In this document: piece after piece, positions 15,745 to 23,790 of the stretch
How positions within the stretch are numbered: position 1 is the first letter of the stretch
Layout of the letters: each line of letters opens with the position of its first letter
Origin: Cryptosporangium phraense
GTDB taxonomy: Bacteria > Actinomycetota > Actinomycetes > Mycobacteriales > Cryptosporangiaceae
NCBI RefSeq assembly: GCF_006912135.1
Contig: NZ_VIRS01000013.1
Location: 124,001-188,000 of the forward strand
Direction: 5' to 3'
DNA: 64,000 nt
Position numbers and translations under genes: made by a program
The notes under the pieces: model-generated
What the model was told of the DNA's origin: nothing
What the model saw: only the letters and a program-made list of their open reading frames with translations
Databases searched by the model: none

Positions 15745-16629
15745 GTGGACGCTCTGATCACTCCACTGCTGAACGGCAGCGCACAAGGTGCGCTGCTCCT
15801 GCTCGCCGCGCTGGGCCTCTCGCTCACCTTCGGCCAGATGGGCGTGATCAACATGGCCCACGGCGAGTTCCTCATGATCGGCGCCTTCAGCGCCTACCTG
15901 GTCCAGCAGGTCATCACGGCCAGCAACCTGTCGATCCCGGTCGCGCTGCCGGTCGCGTTCGTCGTCGCCGGTCTGTTCGGACTCCTGCTGGAGATCACGA
16001 TCATCCAGTGGATGTACCGCCGGCCGCTCGACACGTTGCTGGTGACCGTCGGGGTCAGCCTGATCCTGCAGCAGGCCGCGCTGCAGATCTTCCCGTCCCA
16101 GGGCGTCCCGGTCGAAAAGCCGGACTGGCTCGACGGGCAGGTCGACGTCCTCGGCTACGAATGGCCGCTGCGGCAGGTGTTCACGATCGTGCTCGCGGCC
16201 GCCTGCGTGGCCGCGCTGGCCGCCTGGCTCAAGTACACGTCGTTCGGCCGGCGCATCCGGGCGACCGTCCAGAACCGGGACCTGGCCGAGACCTCGGGGA
16301 TCTCCACCCGCACCATCGACCGGCTCACGTTCTTCGCCGGGTCCGGTCTGGCCGGGGTCGCGGGCGTGGCCGCGTCGCTCATCGGCGGCACGAACTCGCA
16401 GATGGGCGCCCAGTACATCATCCCGGCCTTCCTCGTCGTCGCGGCCGGCGGCATCGGCCAGCTCAAGGGCACGATCATCGCCGCGTGGGCGGTGGGCGTC
16501 GCCCTCGCGTATTTCGCGTACTGGACGACCGGCAGCTTCGCGCAGGTGCTCGCCTTCATCCTCGTGATCGTGTTCCTGCAGGTCCGCCCGCAGGGACTGT
16601 TCACGGTGCGGACAAGGAGCCTGGTATGA
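15745..16629 (+). CDS. urtB: Urea ABC transporter, permease subunit
   Basis: A 294-residue membrane protein of the branched-chain amino acid/urea permease family (LivH-like). It shows 'LGLSLTFGQMGVINMAHGEF' near the N-terminus, 'IIQWMYRRPLDTLLVTVGVS', and the EAA-like loop 'GRRIRATVQNRDLAETSGIS' for ATPase contact. Eight or so hydrophobic segments are evident. I chose the GTG at 15745, just after a GAGAGAAGAG site, because the earlier ATG lies inside the intercistronic hairpin. The stop overlaps the urtC start (ATGA). With UrtC it forms the transmembrane channel for urea. Confidence 0.95.
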   Translation: MDALITPLLNGSAQGALLLLAALGLSLTFGQMGVINMAHGEFLMIGAFSAYLVQQVITASNLSIPVALPVAFVVAGLFGLLLEITIIQWMYRRPLDTLLVTVGVSLILQQAALQIFPSQGVPVEKPDWLDGQVDVLGYEWPLRQVFTIVLAAACVAALAAWLKYTSFGRRIRATVQNRDLAETSGISTRTIDRLTFFAGSGLAGVAGVAASLIGGTNSQMGAQYIIPAFLVVAAGGIGQLKGTIIAAWAVGVALAYFAYWTTGSFAQVLAFILVIVFLQVRPQGLFTVRTRSLV

Positions 16630-17696
16630 CCAAGCTGAAGCTCAGCGGCATCGTGGTCCTCGCCGTCCTGCTCCTCGGCGTCGCCCCCCTCGTGCTCACC
16701 GACCACTGGCTCACCAACCTCGGCAAGTACTGCTGCTGGGCGATCGCCGCCGTCGGCATCGGCCTGGCCTGGGGCCGGGGCGGGATGCTCGTGATGGGGC
16801 AGGGGGTGTTCTTCGCCCTCGGCGCCTACTCGATGGCCATGCACCTCACGCTGGAGAGCGCCGGTGGCCGGGTGCCCGGCTTCATGGTGCTCTACGACCC
16901 GCTCGCGCCGCTCCCGGCGTTCTGGGAACCGTTCCGCAGCACCTGGTTCACGCTGCTGGCGATCGTGCTGCTGCCGGTGATCGTGGCCGGCCTCCTCGGC
17001 TACGCGCTGTTCAAGCGGGGGGTGAAGGGCGCGTACTTCGCGATCCTGACCCAGGCGCTGGCCGTCGCGCTGGCCACGCTGATCAGCTCCACGATCCGCG
17101 AGACCGGCGGCGACACCGGGCTCAGCGACTTCAAGTACTTCTTCGGCTTCGTGCTGAACGACCCGGCGAACAAGATCATGGTCTACCTCATCGCCGCCGG
17201 GCTGCTCGTCGTCTGCCTGCTCGCGGTCTGGCAGCTGTACCGCAGCCGCTTCGGTGAGCTCCTCGTCGCCACCCGGGACGCCGAGGAGCGCGTCCGCTTC
17301 CTCGGCTATGACCCGGGCACGATCAAACTCGTCGCGTTCGTCATCTCGGCGCTGATGGCGAGCATCGGCGGAGCGATGTTCGTGCCGATCGTCGGCATCA
17401 TCACCCCGGCCGAGATCGGCGCCGCGGCGTCGATCTTCCTGATCGCGGGCGTCGCCCTCGGCGGCCGGGCGTCGCTGTTCGGGCCCGCGCTGGGCGCGAT
17501 CGCGGTCGGCTGGGGACAGTCGAGCCTCGGCTCGACCTGGCCCGACGGCTGGCCCTACGTCCTCGGCCTGCTGTTCATCGTCGTGATCCTGTTCCTGCCG
17601 AAGGGCCTGTCGTCGCTGCCGGCCCGGTTCACCGCGGCCCGTTCCGACGCGCCGCCCGCCACCGTTCCGGCCGAGCTCGAGGAGGTGCGGTCATGA
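16626..17696 (+). CDS. urtC: Urea ABC transporter, permease subunit
   Basis: A 356-residue LivM-like permease. 'GKYCCWAIAAVGIGLAWGRG' and 'GMLVMGQGVFFALGAYSMAM' are strongly typical of UrtC, as are 'IRETGGDTGLSDFKYFFGF' and the cytoplasmic coupling loop 'ATRDAEERVRFLGYDPG'. The C-terminus has a short hydrophilic tail. It starts at the ATG that overlaps the urtB stop and ends overlapping urtD, both by ATGA, so the complex subunits are translationally linked. Confidence 0.95.
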   Translation: MTKLKLSGIVVLAVLLLGVAPLVLTDHWLTNLGKYCCWAIAAVGIGLAWGRGGMLVMGQGVFFALGAYSMAMHLTLESAGGRVPGFMVLYDPLAPLPAFWEPFRSTWFTLLAIVLLPVIVAGLLGYALFKRGVKGAYFAILTQALAVALATLISSTIRETGGDTGLSDFKYFFGFVLNDPANKIMVYLIAAGLLVVCLLAVWQLYRSRFGELLVATRDAEERVRFLGYDPGTIKLVAFVISALMASIGGAMFVPIVGIITPAEIGAAASIFLIAGVALGGRASLFGPALGAIAVGWGQSSLGSTWPDGWPYVLGLLFIVVILFLPKGLSSLPARFTAARSDAPPATVPAELEEVRS

Positions 17697-18466
17697 GCCT
17701 CGTCGTCACCGATCTCCACGTCGAGTTCTCCGGGTTCGTCGCGGTCGGCGGCGTCTCGTTCGACGCCCACCCCGGCGAGGTCCGGTTCCTCATCGGCCCG
17801 AACGGCGCGGGCAAGACGACCTGCATCGATGCCATCACCGGGCTGTCCAAGGGCACCGGGTCGGCGAAGCTCGGCGAGACGGAGCTGCTCGGCAAGCCGG
17901 TGCACAAGATCGTCCGCCTCGGGGTCGGCCGCACGTTCCAGACCGCGAGCGTCTTCGACGAGCTCACCGTGCTGCAGAACCTCGACATCGCCGCCGGACG
18001 CCACCGCTCGCCGGCCGCGCTGCTGCGGGCCCGGCGCGGCGTCGACTCGTCGATCGAGCGGGCGGTGACGGAGACCGGGCTCGACGGCGAGCTGGCCACG
18101 CCGGCCGGCATCCTGTCGCACGGGCAGAAGCAGTGGCTGGAGATCGCGATGCTGCTCGTGCAGGACGCGCAGGTGCTGCTGCTCGACGAGCCCGTCGCCG
18201 GTATGAGCCAGGACGAGCGGACCGCGACCGGAGAGCTGCTGCAGCGCGTCGCGGCGAACCACACCGTGGTCGTGGTCGAGCACGACATGGACTTCATGCG
18301 CCGCTTCGCCACCCGCGTGACCGTCCTGCACCAGGGCAAGGTCCTCTCCGAGGGCACGGTGGCCGAGGTGCAGGCCGATCCACAGGTGCAGGAGGTCTAC
18401 CTGGGCACGGCCGGGGCCGCGACCACGGCCGCCGCGGCGGCCGTGCCCGAACTGATGGAGGACTGA
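17693..18466 (+). CDS. urtD: Urea ABC transporter, ATP-binding subunit UrtD
   Basis: A 257-residue ATPase of the LivG type. Walker A is 'GPNGAGKTT', the signature motif is the family-typical variant 'LSHGQKQWLEIAM', and Walker B is 'VLLLDEPVAGM'. 'VGRTFQTASVFDELTV' carries the Q-loop region. The 'HGQKQWLE' form of the signature is characteristic of UrtD and separates it from amino acid transporters. An Ala-rich C-terminal tail of about 15 residues is not needed for function. It overlaps urtC by four bases and is followed one base later by urtE. Confidence 0.95.
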   Translation: MSLVVTDLHVEFSGFVAVGGVSFDAHPGEVRFLIGPNGAGKTTCIDAITGLSKGTGSAKLGETELLGKPVHKIVRLGVGRTFQTASVFDELTVLQNLDIAAGRHRSPAALLRARRGVDSSIERAVTETGLDGELATPAGILSHGQKQWLEIAMLLVQDAQVLLLDEPVAGMSQDERTATGELLQRVAANHTVVVVEHDMDFMRRFATRVTVLHQGKVLSEGTVAEVQADPQVQEVYLGTAGAATTAAAAAVPELMED

Positions 18467-18467
18467 C

Positions 18468-19151
18468 ATGCTCGAGCTCACCGACGTCGAGGCCGGCTAC
18501 GGGCGCACCCGGGTGCTGCACGGTGTCACGGTGCCGACGGGCCGGGTCGTGGCCGTGCTCGGCCACAACGGCGCCGGCAAGACGACGCTGCTGCGCCTGG
18601 CGATCGGCCTGATCAAACCGTCGAAGGGCCGGGTGCTGTTCGACGGCGAGGACGTCTCGTCGCTCGCCCCCAACCGGCGCATCGCCCGGGGCATGGCCTA
18701 CGTGCCGCAAGGTCAGCAGGCCTTCGGCCAGCTCACGACGCTGGAGAACCTGCAGCTCGTCGCCGACGGCCGCCGGGGCGGCAAGGCCCTGATCGACGCC
18801 CAGCTGGCGCGCTTCCCGGCGCTGGAGAAGTTCGCCACCCGGAAGGCCGGCCTGCTCTCGGGCGGCCAGCGCCAGCAGCTCGCAATTGCCCGGGCCCTGA
18901 TCACCGGCCCGAAGCTGCTCATCCTCGACGAGCCGACCGAGGGCATCCAGCCGACGATCGTCGCCGAGATCGAGCAGACGATCGTCCAGCTCGCCGCAGA
19001 GGGCATCCACGTGCTGCTGGTCGAGCAGCACATCGGCTTCGCCCTCGAGGCGGCCGAGCGGTACGTCGTCCTCGCGTCGGGCCGGGTCACCCAGACCGGC
19101 GACGGCGGCGCGGCCGCCACCGCCACCGTGCGGGCCGCCATGGCGATCTGA
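18468..19151 (+). CDS. urtE: Urea ABC transporter, ATP-binding subunit UrtE
   Basis: A 227-residue LivF-type ATPase. Walker A 'GHNGAGKTT', Q-loop 'AYVPQGQQAFGQLTTLENL', signature 'LSGGQRQQLAIARAL', Walker B 'LLILDEPTEGIQP' and the H-loop 'LLVEQHIGFAL' are all intact. 'PTEGIQPTIVAEIEQTI' is a good UrtE marker. It completes the transporter. No urease structural or accessory gene follows in this window, so urea breakdown must be encoded elsewhere or use another amidolytic route. Confidence 0.95.
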   Translation: MLELTDVEAGYGRTRVLHGVTVPTGRVVAVLGHNGAGKTTLLRLAIGLIKPSKGRVLFDGEDVSSLAPNRRIARGMAYVPQGQQAFGQLTTLENLQLVADGRRGGKALIDAQLARFPALEKFATRKAGLLSGGQRQQLAIARALITGPKLLILDEPTEGIQPTIVAEIEQTIVQLAAEGIHVLLVEQHIGFALEAAERYVVLASGRVTQTGDGGAAATATVRAAMAI

Positions 19152-19208
19152 ACTCGCAATGTGGGCGTAACAGCGGGCAGGGAGGATACCCCGCGAGGGG
19201 GCGCCACT

Positions 19209-20885
19209 GTGTCGACGGACAACGCGCGCGCGGCCGCGGAAGACAGTCTCGAGGACTACGCCTTCCGCTATGTACCGCGCACCTTCCGGCGCTGGAGCGC
19301 GGCCTCCGTCGGCGCCACCGCCCTCGGGTCGATCGCGTTCCTCGCCGACTTCTCGATCGGCGCGAGCATCGGCATCGACCACGGCACCGCCAACGCCGTG
19401 CTCGGCATCCTGTTCGCGTCGGTCATCATCGTCATCGTCGGGGTGCCCGTCGCCTACTACGCGGCCCGCTACAACCTCGACCTCGACCTCATCGCCCGTG
19501 GCTCGGGGTTCGGCTACTACGGCTCGATCATCACGACCATCGTCTTCGCCGGCTTCACCTGCATCTTCTTCGCCCTGGAGGGCGCGATCATGGCGCAGGG
19601 GCTGCAGGTCGCGACCGACCTGCCGCTCTGGCTCGGCTACCTCATCTCGACGGTCGTGGTGATCCCGATCGTCATCTACGGCATGCGCGCGCTGGAACGT
19701 CTGCAGTTCTGGACGACCCCGCTGTGGCTCGCGCTCGCGTTACTGCCGCTGCTGTGGATCCTCGTCTCCGACCCCGAGGCGGTCCGCGCCTTCACCTCGT
19801 ACACCGGCAATTCCGACGGTTCGATCAAGTTCGGTGCCGTCGTCTCGAGTGCGGCCGTGTGTTTCGCGCTCAGCCCCCAGCTGGCCGAGCAGATCGACTA
19901 CCTCCGGGCCATGCCGCCGCGCACGCCGTCCAACGCCCGCTCGTGGTGGACGTCGTTCGCGTTCGCCGGGCCGGGCTGGGTCCTGTTCAGCGGCACCAAG
20001 CAGGTGATCGGGGTGTTCCTCGCGGTCTATTTGCTGGTGAAGGTCGAACCCGATCTCGGGCATCGCGCGGCCGAGCCGGTCAAGCAGTTCGTCGTGATGT
20101 ACCAGACCCTGATCCCCGACTGGCTGGCGATCGTCCTCGCCCTGCTGCTCATCGTGGTGGCGCAGGTGAAGATCAACGTGACGAACGCGTACTCGGGCTC
20201 GCTGGCCTGGTCGAACGTCTTCACCCGGCTGGCCAAGCACTATCCCGGCCGCACGATCTTCGTGCTGTTCAACCTCGTGATCGCCTACGTGCTGATGATG
20301 CTCGACGTCTTCACGCTGATCTCGTTCGTGCTCAGCCTCTACGCGAACGTCGTGATGGCCTGGCTGGTGACGATCGCCGCCGACATCGCGATCAACAAGT
20401 GGGTGCTGCGCATCTCGCCGCGCTTCCCGGAGTTCCGCCGGGGCATGCTGCACGACTGGAACCCGGTCGGGCTCGTGTCGGTGGGACTCGCCTCGGTGCT
20501 GTCGCTGCTCGCGTTCGCCGGGCTGTTCGGCCCGGACGTCAAGCCGTTCTCGGTGCTCATCGCGATCGGCGTCGCGGTCGTCGCCACGCCGGTCATGGCC
20601 CTGGCCACCCGCGGGCGGTACTACCTGCGCCGCCGCTCCGACGGCATCGACTCGCCCCGGTTCGACGCCGACGGCAACCCGTCGGGCGAGCGGCTGCGCT
20701 GCCACGTCACCGGGTACACGTTCGAGCGGCCGGATATGCTGGCCTCGGCCGAGAGGGGGCCGCACGGCGAGGTGCAGTACGTCTCGTCGCTGGCGCTCGC
20801 GCTCGACGATTCCGATCGATACGTGCTCCCGGCGGAGGTCACCGAGCCCCCGCGCTGGGCGGTCGCCCGGAAGGGGGAGAAGTGA
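19209..20885 (+). CDS. NCS1-type (cytosine/purine/hydantoin/allantoin family) permease
   Basis: A 558-residue secondary transporter with about twelve membrane helices. 'RRWSAASVGATALGSIAFLA' and 'IARGSGFGYYGSIITT' fit the start of the NCS1 (purine-cytosine permease) fold, 'INVTNAYSGSLAWSNVFTRL' the conserved helix 8 region. A roughly 90-residue hydrophilic C-terminal tail is long for the family. The GTG at 19209 follows GAGGGG at proper spacing, while an in-frame GTG 48 bp earlier has no ribosome binding site. It lies 57 bp after urtE and overlaps the first TetR gene (GTGA). Substrates in this family are nucleobases, hydantoin, allantoin or related ureides, so it plausibly brings in a nitrogen-rich compound alongside urea. 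Confidence 0.88.
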   Translation: MSTDNARAAAEDSLEDYAFRYVPRTFRRWSAASVGATALGSIAFLADFSIGASIGIDHGTANAVLGILFASVIIVIVGVPVAYYAARYNLDLDLIARGSGFGYYGSIITTIVFAGFTCIFFALEGAIMAQGLQVATDLPLWLGYLISTVVVIPIVIYGMRALERLQFWTTPLWLALALLPLLWILVSDPEAVRAFTSYTGNSDGSIKFGAVVSSAAVCFALSPQLAEQIDYLRAMPPRTPSNARSWWTSFAFAGPGWVLFSGTKQVIGVFLAVYLLVKVEPDLGHRAAEPVKQFVVMYQTLIPDWLAIVLALLLIVVAQVKINVTNAYSGSLAWSNVFTRLAKHYPGRTIFVLFNLVIAYVLMMLDVFTLISFVLSLYANVVMAWLVTIAADIAINKWVLRISPRFPEFRRGMLHDWNPVGLVSVGLASVLSLLAFAGLFGPDVKPFSVLIAIGVAVVATPVMALATRGRYYLRRRSDGIDSPRFDADGNPSGERLRCHVTGYTFERPDMLASAERGPHGEVQYVSSLALALDDSDRYVLPAEVTEPPRWAVARKGEK

Positions 20886-21454
20886 GCGAGGAGCCGGTCG
20901 ACACCGCGACCGCGATCCTGGTGAGCGCCGCGGTGCTGCTGCGCGAGCGGACGTTCGACGACATCTCCTACCGGGCCCTCGCCGACGAGGTCGGCATCTC
21001 CGAGCGCACGATCTACCGCCAGTACCCCACGCGCGCGCATCTGCTCGCCGCGCTCTCCGACTGGATCGAACGGACCTACTTCCCGCTGCCGCCGTTCGTG
21101 ACCGTCTCCGAGTACTGCGCCGCCGTCCACGAGCGCTTCCGCGCTTTCGACGCGTCGCCCGCTTACGCCTACGTCGGTGCCCGGGCGTCCGCGATTTCCC
21201 CGACGCTCGACGGAGCCGGTCCGTCCTACCTCACGAGGGCGATCGAAGCTTTGCTGGACGTCGCGGCGCCGACGCTCAACCGGCGCGATCGGCGGCGGGT
21301 GGCGGCGTCGCTGCGCTACTTCTCGTCAGCGATGTTCTGGGCCCGGTTGAGGACGGGTTTCGACCTGGACGCGGCCGAGATCTGCGACGCCTTCGACCGC
21401 TCGGTGGGGCCGGTACTAGCGCGCCTACCCGAGGCGACGTGGGTGGAGCAGTGA
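20882..21454 (+). CDS. TetR-family regulator (first of a tandem pair)
   Basis: A 190-residue protein with an N-terminal TetR helix-turn-helix: 'DISYRALADEVGISERTIYR' and 'QYPTRAHLLAAL'. The C-terminal helices are typical of a ligand-binding/dimerisation domain but give no ligand. Its GTG start overlaps the permease stop (GTGA), and it ends near or within the start of a second, clearly related TetR gene. Being last in the urea/NCS1 transcription unit, it probably regulates that unit or its own permease. Confidence 0.85.
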   Translation: MSEEPVDTATAILVSAAVLLRERTFDDISYRALADEVGISERTIYRQYPTRAHLLAALSDWIERTYFPLPPFVTVSEYCAAVHERFRAFDASPAYAYVGARASAISPTLDGAGPSYLTRAIEALLDVAAPTLNRRDRRRVAASLRYFSSAMFWARLRTGFDLDAAEICDAFDRSVGPVLARLPEATWVEQ

Positions 21455-22023
21455 CGGCGCCCGCCGGTTCGGAGCTGAGCGGGACGCAGACCGCGATCCT
21501 GGCCGCCTACGCCGAGCTGATCGAGGAGGTCGGCAGCGACGACGTGTCGTTCCGGGTCATCTCGCGCCGAGCCGGCATCGCCCAGCGCACGGTGTTCCGG
21601 AACTACCCGACACGCGTCGACCTGCTCCTGGCCACCGCGGCCTGGATCGAAGCGACGCTCTTCGCCCGCGAGGAGCTGGACTCGATCTTCGACGTCCCCC
21701 TGGCGATCCGCGACGCGATGCAGCGCTACGACGCGAGGCCGGAGCTAGCGCACGTCGTCGCCGAGACGGCGATGCGCGGTGTGAGCGGCGCGGCCCCTGC
21801 GTCCGGCCGGGCACAGCTCGAGCGGCTCCTGGACGCCGAGGTGCCCTCCCTCGACGAGGCCGAGCGTCGGGCGGTCGTCGCGGCCCTGGCGCACCTCGAC
21901 TCGGTCGGGACCTGGGTGACGTACCGCCGGGAGTTCGGCATGGACCAGCGAGACATTGCGGATGCGGCCGCCTGGGCGGCCGAGGCGGTCCTCGACACGA
22001 TCCGCGACCGCGTCGCCTCGTAG
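21451..22023 (+). CDS. TetR-family regulator (second of a tandem pair)
   Basis: A 190-residue TetR protein. Its DNA-binding part, 'VSFRVISRRAGIAQRTVFR' plus 'NYPTRVDLLLATAAWIEATL', lines up residue for residue with the preceding protein, so the two look like a tandem duplication. I chose the GTG at 21451, which overlaps the previous stop; a GTG at 21439 in the same frame is an alternative. Two coupled paralogous TetR proteins can form heterodimers or recognise two ligands. This is the last gene of the unit starting at urtA. Confidence 0.85.
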   Translation: MTAPAGSELSGTQTAILAAYAELIEEVGSDDVSFRVISRRAGIAQRTVFRNYPTRVDLLLATAAWIEATLFAREELDSIFDVPLAIRDAMQRYDARPELAHVVAETAMRGVSGAAPASGRAQLERLLDAEVPSLDEAERRAVVAALAHLDSVGTWVTYRREFGMDQRDIADAAAWAAEAVLDTIRDRVAS

Positions 22024-22348
22024 CTGTTGGTCGCGCTGACGGGTGTCTGCTGTGGTCCGCGGGACGTGGCCCCGCGCGGCGGTCAGCGTCCCGCCGAACG
22101 GCCGCCGGCTCCGTAGCCGGCGTCGATGCCGACCAGCCCGGATTCGGGCGCCCTGTTGTTGCCCTGCGCTCCCGGGAACTCGCCGGGTCCCGCCACGGGT
22201 GCAGCGTCCTACGGGGTTCCGAGTTCGATCGGAGCGACGTCACGGTCGCGCGCCCGCCGAGGGCACACGGCGCCGAGAATCCGCCGCACGACCGACTCGA
22301 CTCGTTCGCGCCTCGGGACGAACCGGTCGCGAACATCGACCGGATTTC
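22024..22348. other. Intergenic stretch between the TetR pair and a small lipoprotein gene
   Basis: No convincing gene, repeat or operator was found in this 325-bp stretch between two convergent genes. Short inverted runs occur ('gtccgcgggacgtggccccgcgcgg' type symmetry near 22054-22080) that might act as a terminator for the TetR unit, but no T-run follows. Base composition begins to change here towards the less G/C-rich region that continues to about 27.3 kb. Confidence 0.4.
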
Positions 22349-22633
22349 TCAGCAGGTGAATCTGATCGCGTCGGGGCTGTCCTGCATTGCCTTCCGCCAA
22401 TCTGACGCCGCCTTCTCGCACTCGGATTTCGTGACCCAGCACGCGCCGCCCGGCCCATCGCTTTTTCCGTCGTATTTCTCGCACTTGTTCGGGCTGAGTG
22501 GAAAGATCGGAGAAATATCGTATTTCCGATCATCCTGCGTTCCGCAGGCAGTCAATGACGCCAGTGCCAACCCGGCCAGTATGGTCGCTGCCACCGAGCG
22601 CACCCCGAAGCAGCATCGGTCTGGTATAGACAT
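22349..22633 (-). CDS. Small cysteine-containing lipoprotein of unknown function
   Basis: Not recognised. From the ATG at 22633, which follows AAAGGA by nine bases, the frame gives 94 residues with a signal peptide ending in a lipobox LTAC (lipidated Cys30). The mature part of about 65 residues contains four further cysteines, in 'NKCEKYDG', 'GACWVT', 'KSECEKA' and the very C-terminal 'RFTC', enough for two disulfides. This suggests a compact disulfide-stabilised domain on the outer face of the membrane. An ATG nine bases upstream is possible but has no spacer to the Shine-Dalgarno sequence. It lies at the edge of a lower-G/C block whose other genes are also unknown. Confidence 0.7.
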   Translation of the reverse strand: MSIPDRCCFGVRSVAATILAGLALASLTACGTQDDRKYDISPIFPLSPNKCEKYDGKSDGPGGACWVTKSECEKAASDWRKAMQDSPDAIRFTC

Positions 22634-23079
22634 CCGGTCCATCCTTTCGATGGTCCCCGCCGCTGGCCAATCGAGGACGGGTCGGCGACAACCGGTATCG
22701 ATGGCCTCGCGCAATCGCTGAATGAAACAGAGAGGCTGGCCTCGCGGCTAGCGGGCGCCCAAATGCCTCTTTGCGCGGTCGCGAAGCTCTCACGAGAATT
22801 GCGCACCAAGGCTCGGGTTTGAGCATTGTGCGATGCCAACCCACACCTGTCAAGCCTGCGGTGACCACTGAAAAGGGGTCGCTGCCCTATGGCAATCGCG
22901 GCAGAGGCTGCGTCGATGGCGAAGTGGCTATTTCTCACCCGTCCGAATGGTTGGTGTCGCCATCCATGCGCACCGTCCTATGTTGTGCGGGTCCATCTGC
23001 GTCCTAAAGAGACGCCAGGGCTGCGCGACGCGGCAGATCCAGCGGCGCGCTTCCGCCACTTCGAAAGGATTCCCGGCCG
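22634..23079. other. Divergent intergenic region with no recognised gene
   Basis: This 446-bp gap lies between the divergent lipoprotein gene and the 149-residue protein gene and must contain both promoters. Short frames occur on both strands but none has a ribosome binding site together with actinomycete-like codon use. The G/C content is clearly lower than in the main gene blocks. No repeat or palindrome stood out. Both flanking genes use an AAAGGA ribosome binding site nine bases before the start. Confidence 0.4.
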
Positions 23080-23529
23080 ATGAGCGCGACCACCCGAGCC
23101 AGCCTCGCCCTGACCGCCAGCACTTCCCTCGCGCCGAATGCGGCGCTCGAGGTCGTCAAGGGCGCGACCGCCCGCGTGAAGGGCGGGGGCTCCGACGTGC
23201 TGTTCAGTGGCATCCAGACGTTGGGAGCCGCCTTTTACGTGGAGCGAGAGGCCGACGGCCGTTTGGAACTCTCTCTCAACAGCGGCAAGCGGATCATCGA
23301 GATCTGTACGTTCCCCGCCACCGTCACCGAGAAGGATGGGACGACGCAGCTGAAGGTCGGCGGTCTCACTCATTACAAGACCAGCCAGCCGACCGCGCTC
23401 GGCTTCATCCCGGTCGGCCCGAAGTCGATCAATGGCTTGGGAATGTACAAGCGGTTTCTTGATGAGGTGAGCGTTGCCCTGAAGAGTGCCGACGGCAACG
23501 CCCGGGTCGCCATCGAGGAATCCGCATGA
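23080..23529 (+). CDS. Hypothetical protein, beta-rich, 149 residues
   Basis: Not recognised. The protein has no signal peptide or membrane helix. After a Ser/Thr/Ala-rich N-terminus of about 22 residues it alternates short hydrophobic strands and turns ('GSDVLFSGIQTLGAAFYVER', 'RIIEICTFPATVTEKDG', 'TQLKVGGLTHYK'), so a beta-sheet domain is likely, ending in a helix 'GMYKRFLDEVSVALKSADG'. The ATG follows GAAAGGA by nine bases. Its stop overlaps the start of a 39-residue membrane peptide (ATGA), so the two are co-translated. It is 260 bp upstream of the large Clp_N/TM/TIR-like gene on the same strand and may belong to the same unit. Confidence 0.7.
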   Translation: MSATTRASLALTASTSLAPNAALEVVKGATARVKGGGSDVLFSGIQTLGAAFYVEREADGRLELSLNSGKRIIEICTFPATVTEKDGTTQLKVGGLTHYKTSQPTALGFIPVGPKSINGLGMYKRFLDEVSVALKSADGNARVAIEESA

Positions 23530-23645
23530 TGACTGTCCTGGTCTGGATCGTGCTGCTGGGTTTGTTGTTCGGGGGCCCAGCCAGCGTGCTGCTCAGCCGC
23601 AAGTACCCCCGCAAGCTGCCGAGGGAAGACGGCGAGAAAAGTTAG
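23526..23645 (+). CDS. Small single-span membrane peptide, 39 residues
   Basis: A short frame that starts in an ATGA overlap with the preceding stop. Residues 3-25 form one hydrophobic helix ('TVLVWIVLLGLLFGGPASVL'), followed by a strongly basic tail 'SRKYPRKLPREDGEKS', so it should insert with the C-terminus in the cytoplasm. The coupling to an upstream gene and the clean membrane-peptide pattern make it a likely real gene. It might anchor or modulate the 149-residue protein, or act as a toxin-like or regulatory small membrane protein. No family is recognised. Confidence 0.65.
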   Translation: MMTVLVWIVLLGLLFGGPASVLLSRKYPRKLPREDGEKS

Positions 23646-23790
23646 CGCGCGCACAACAGGAGCCGTTAGGTCGGACTGAGAGCCGGTCCAGGATCCGATT
23701 GTCGAACTCCCTGGAAGCCCGTGGCGGCACACTGACCTCATTGTGGCACTGTGCTGATTACGCACCTCATAGCCGGTTGGTGGAGCCTTG

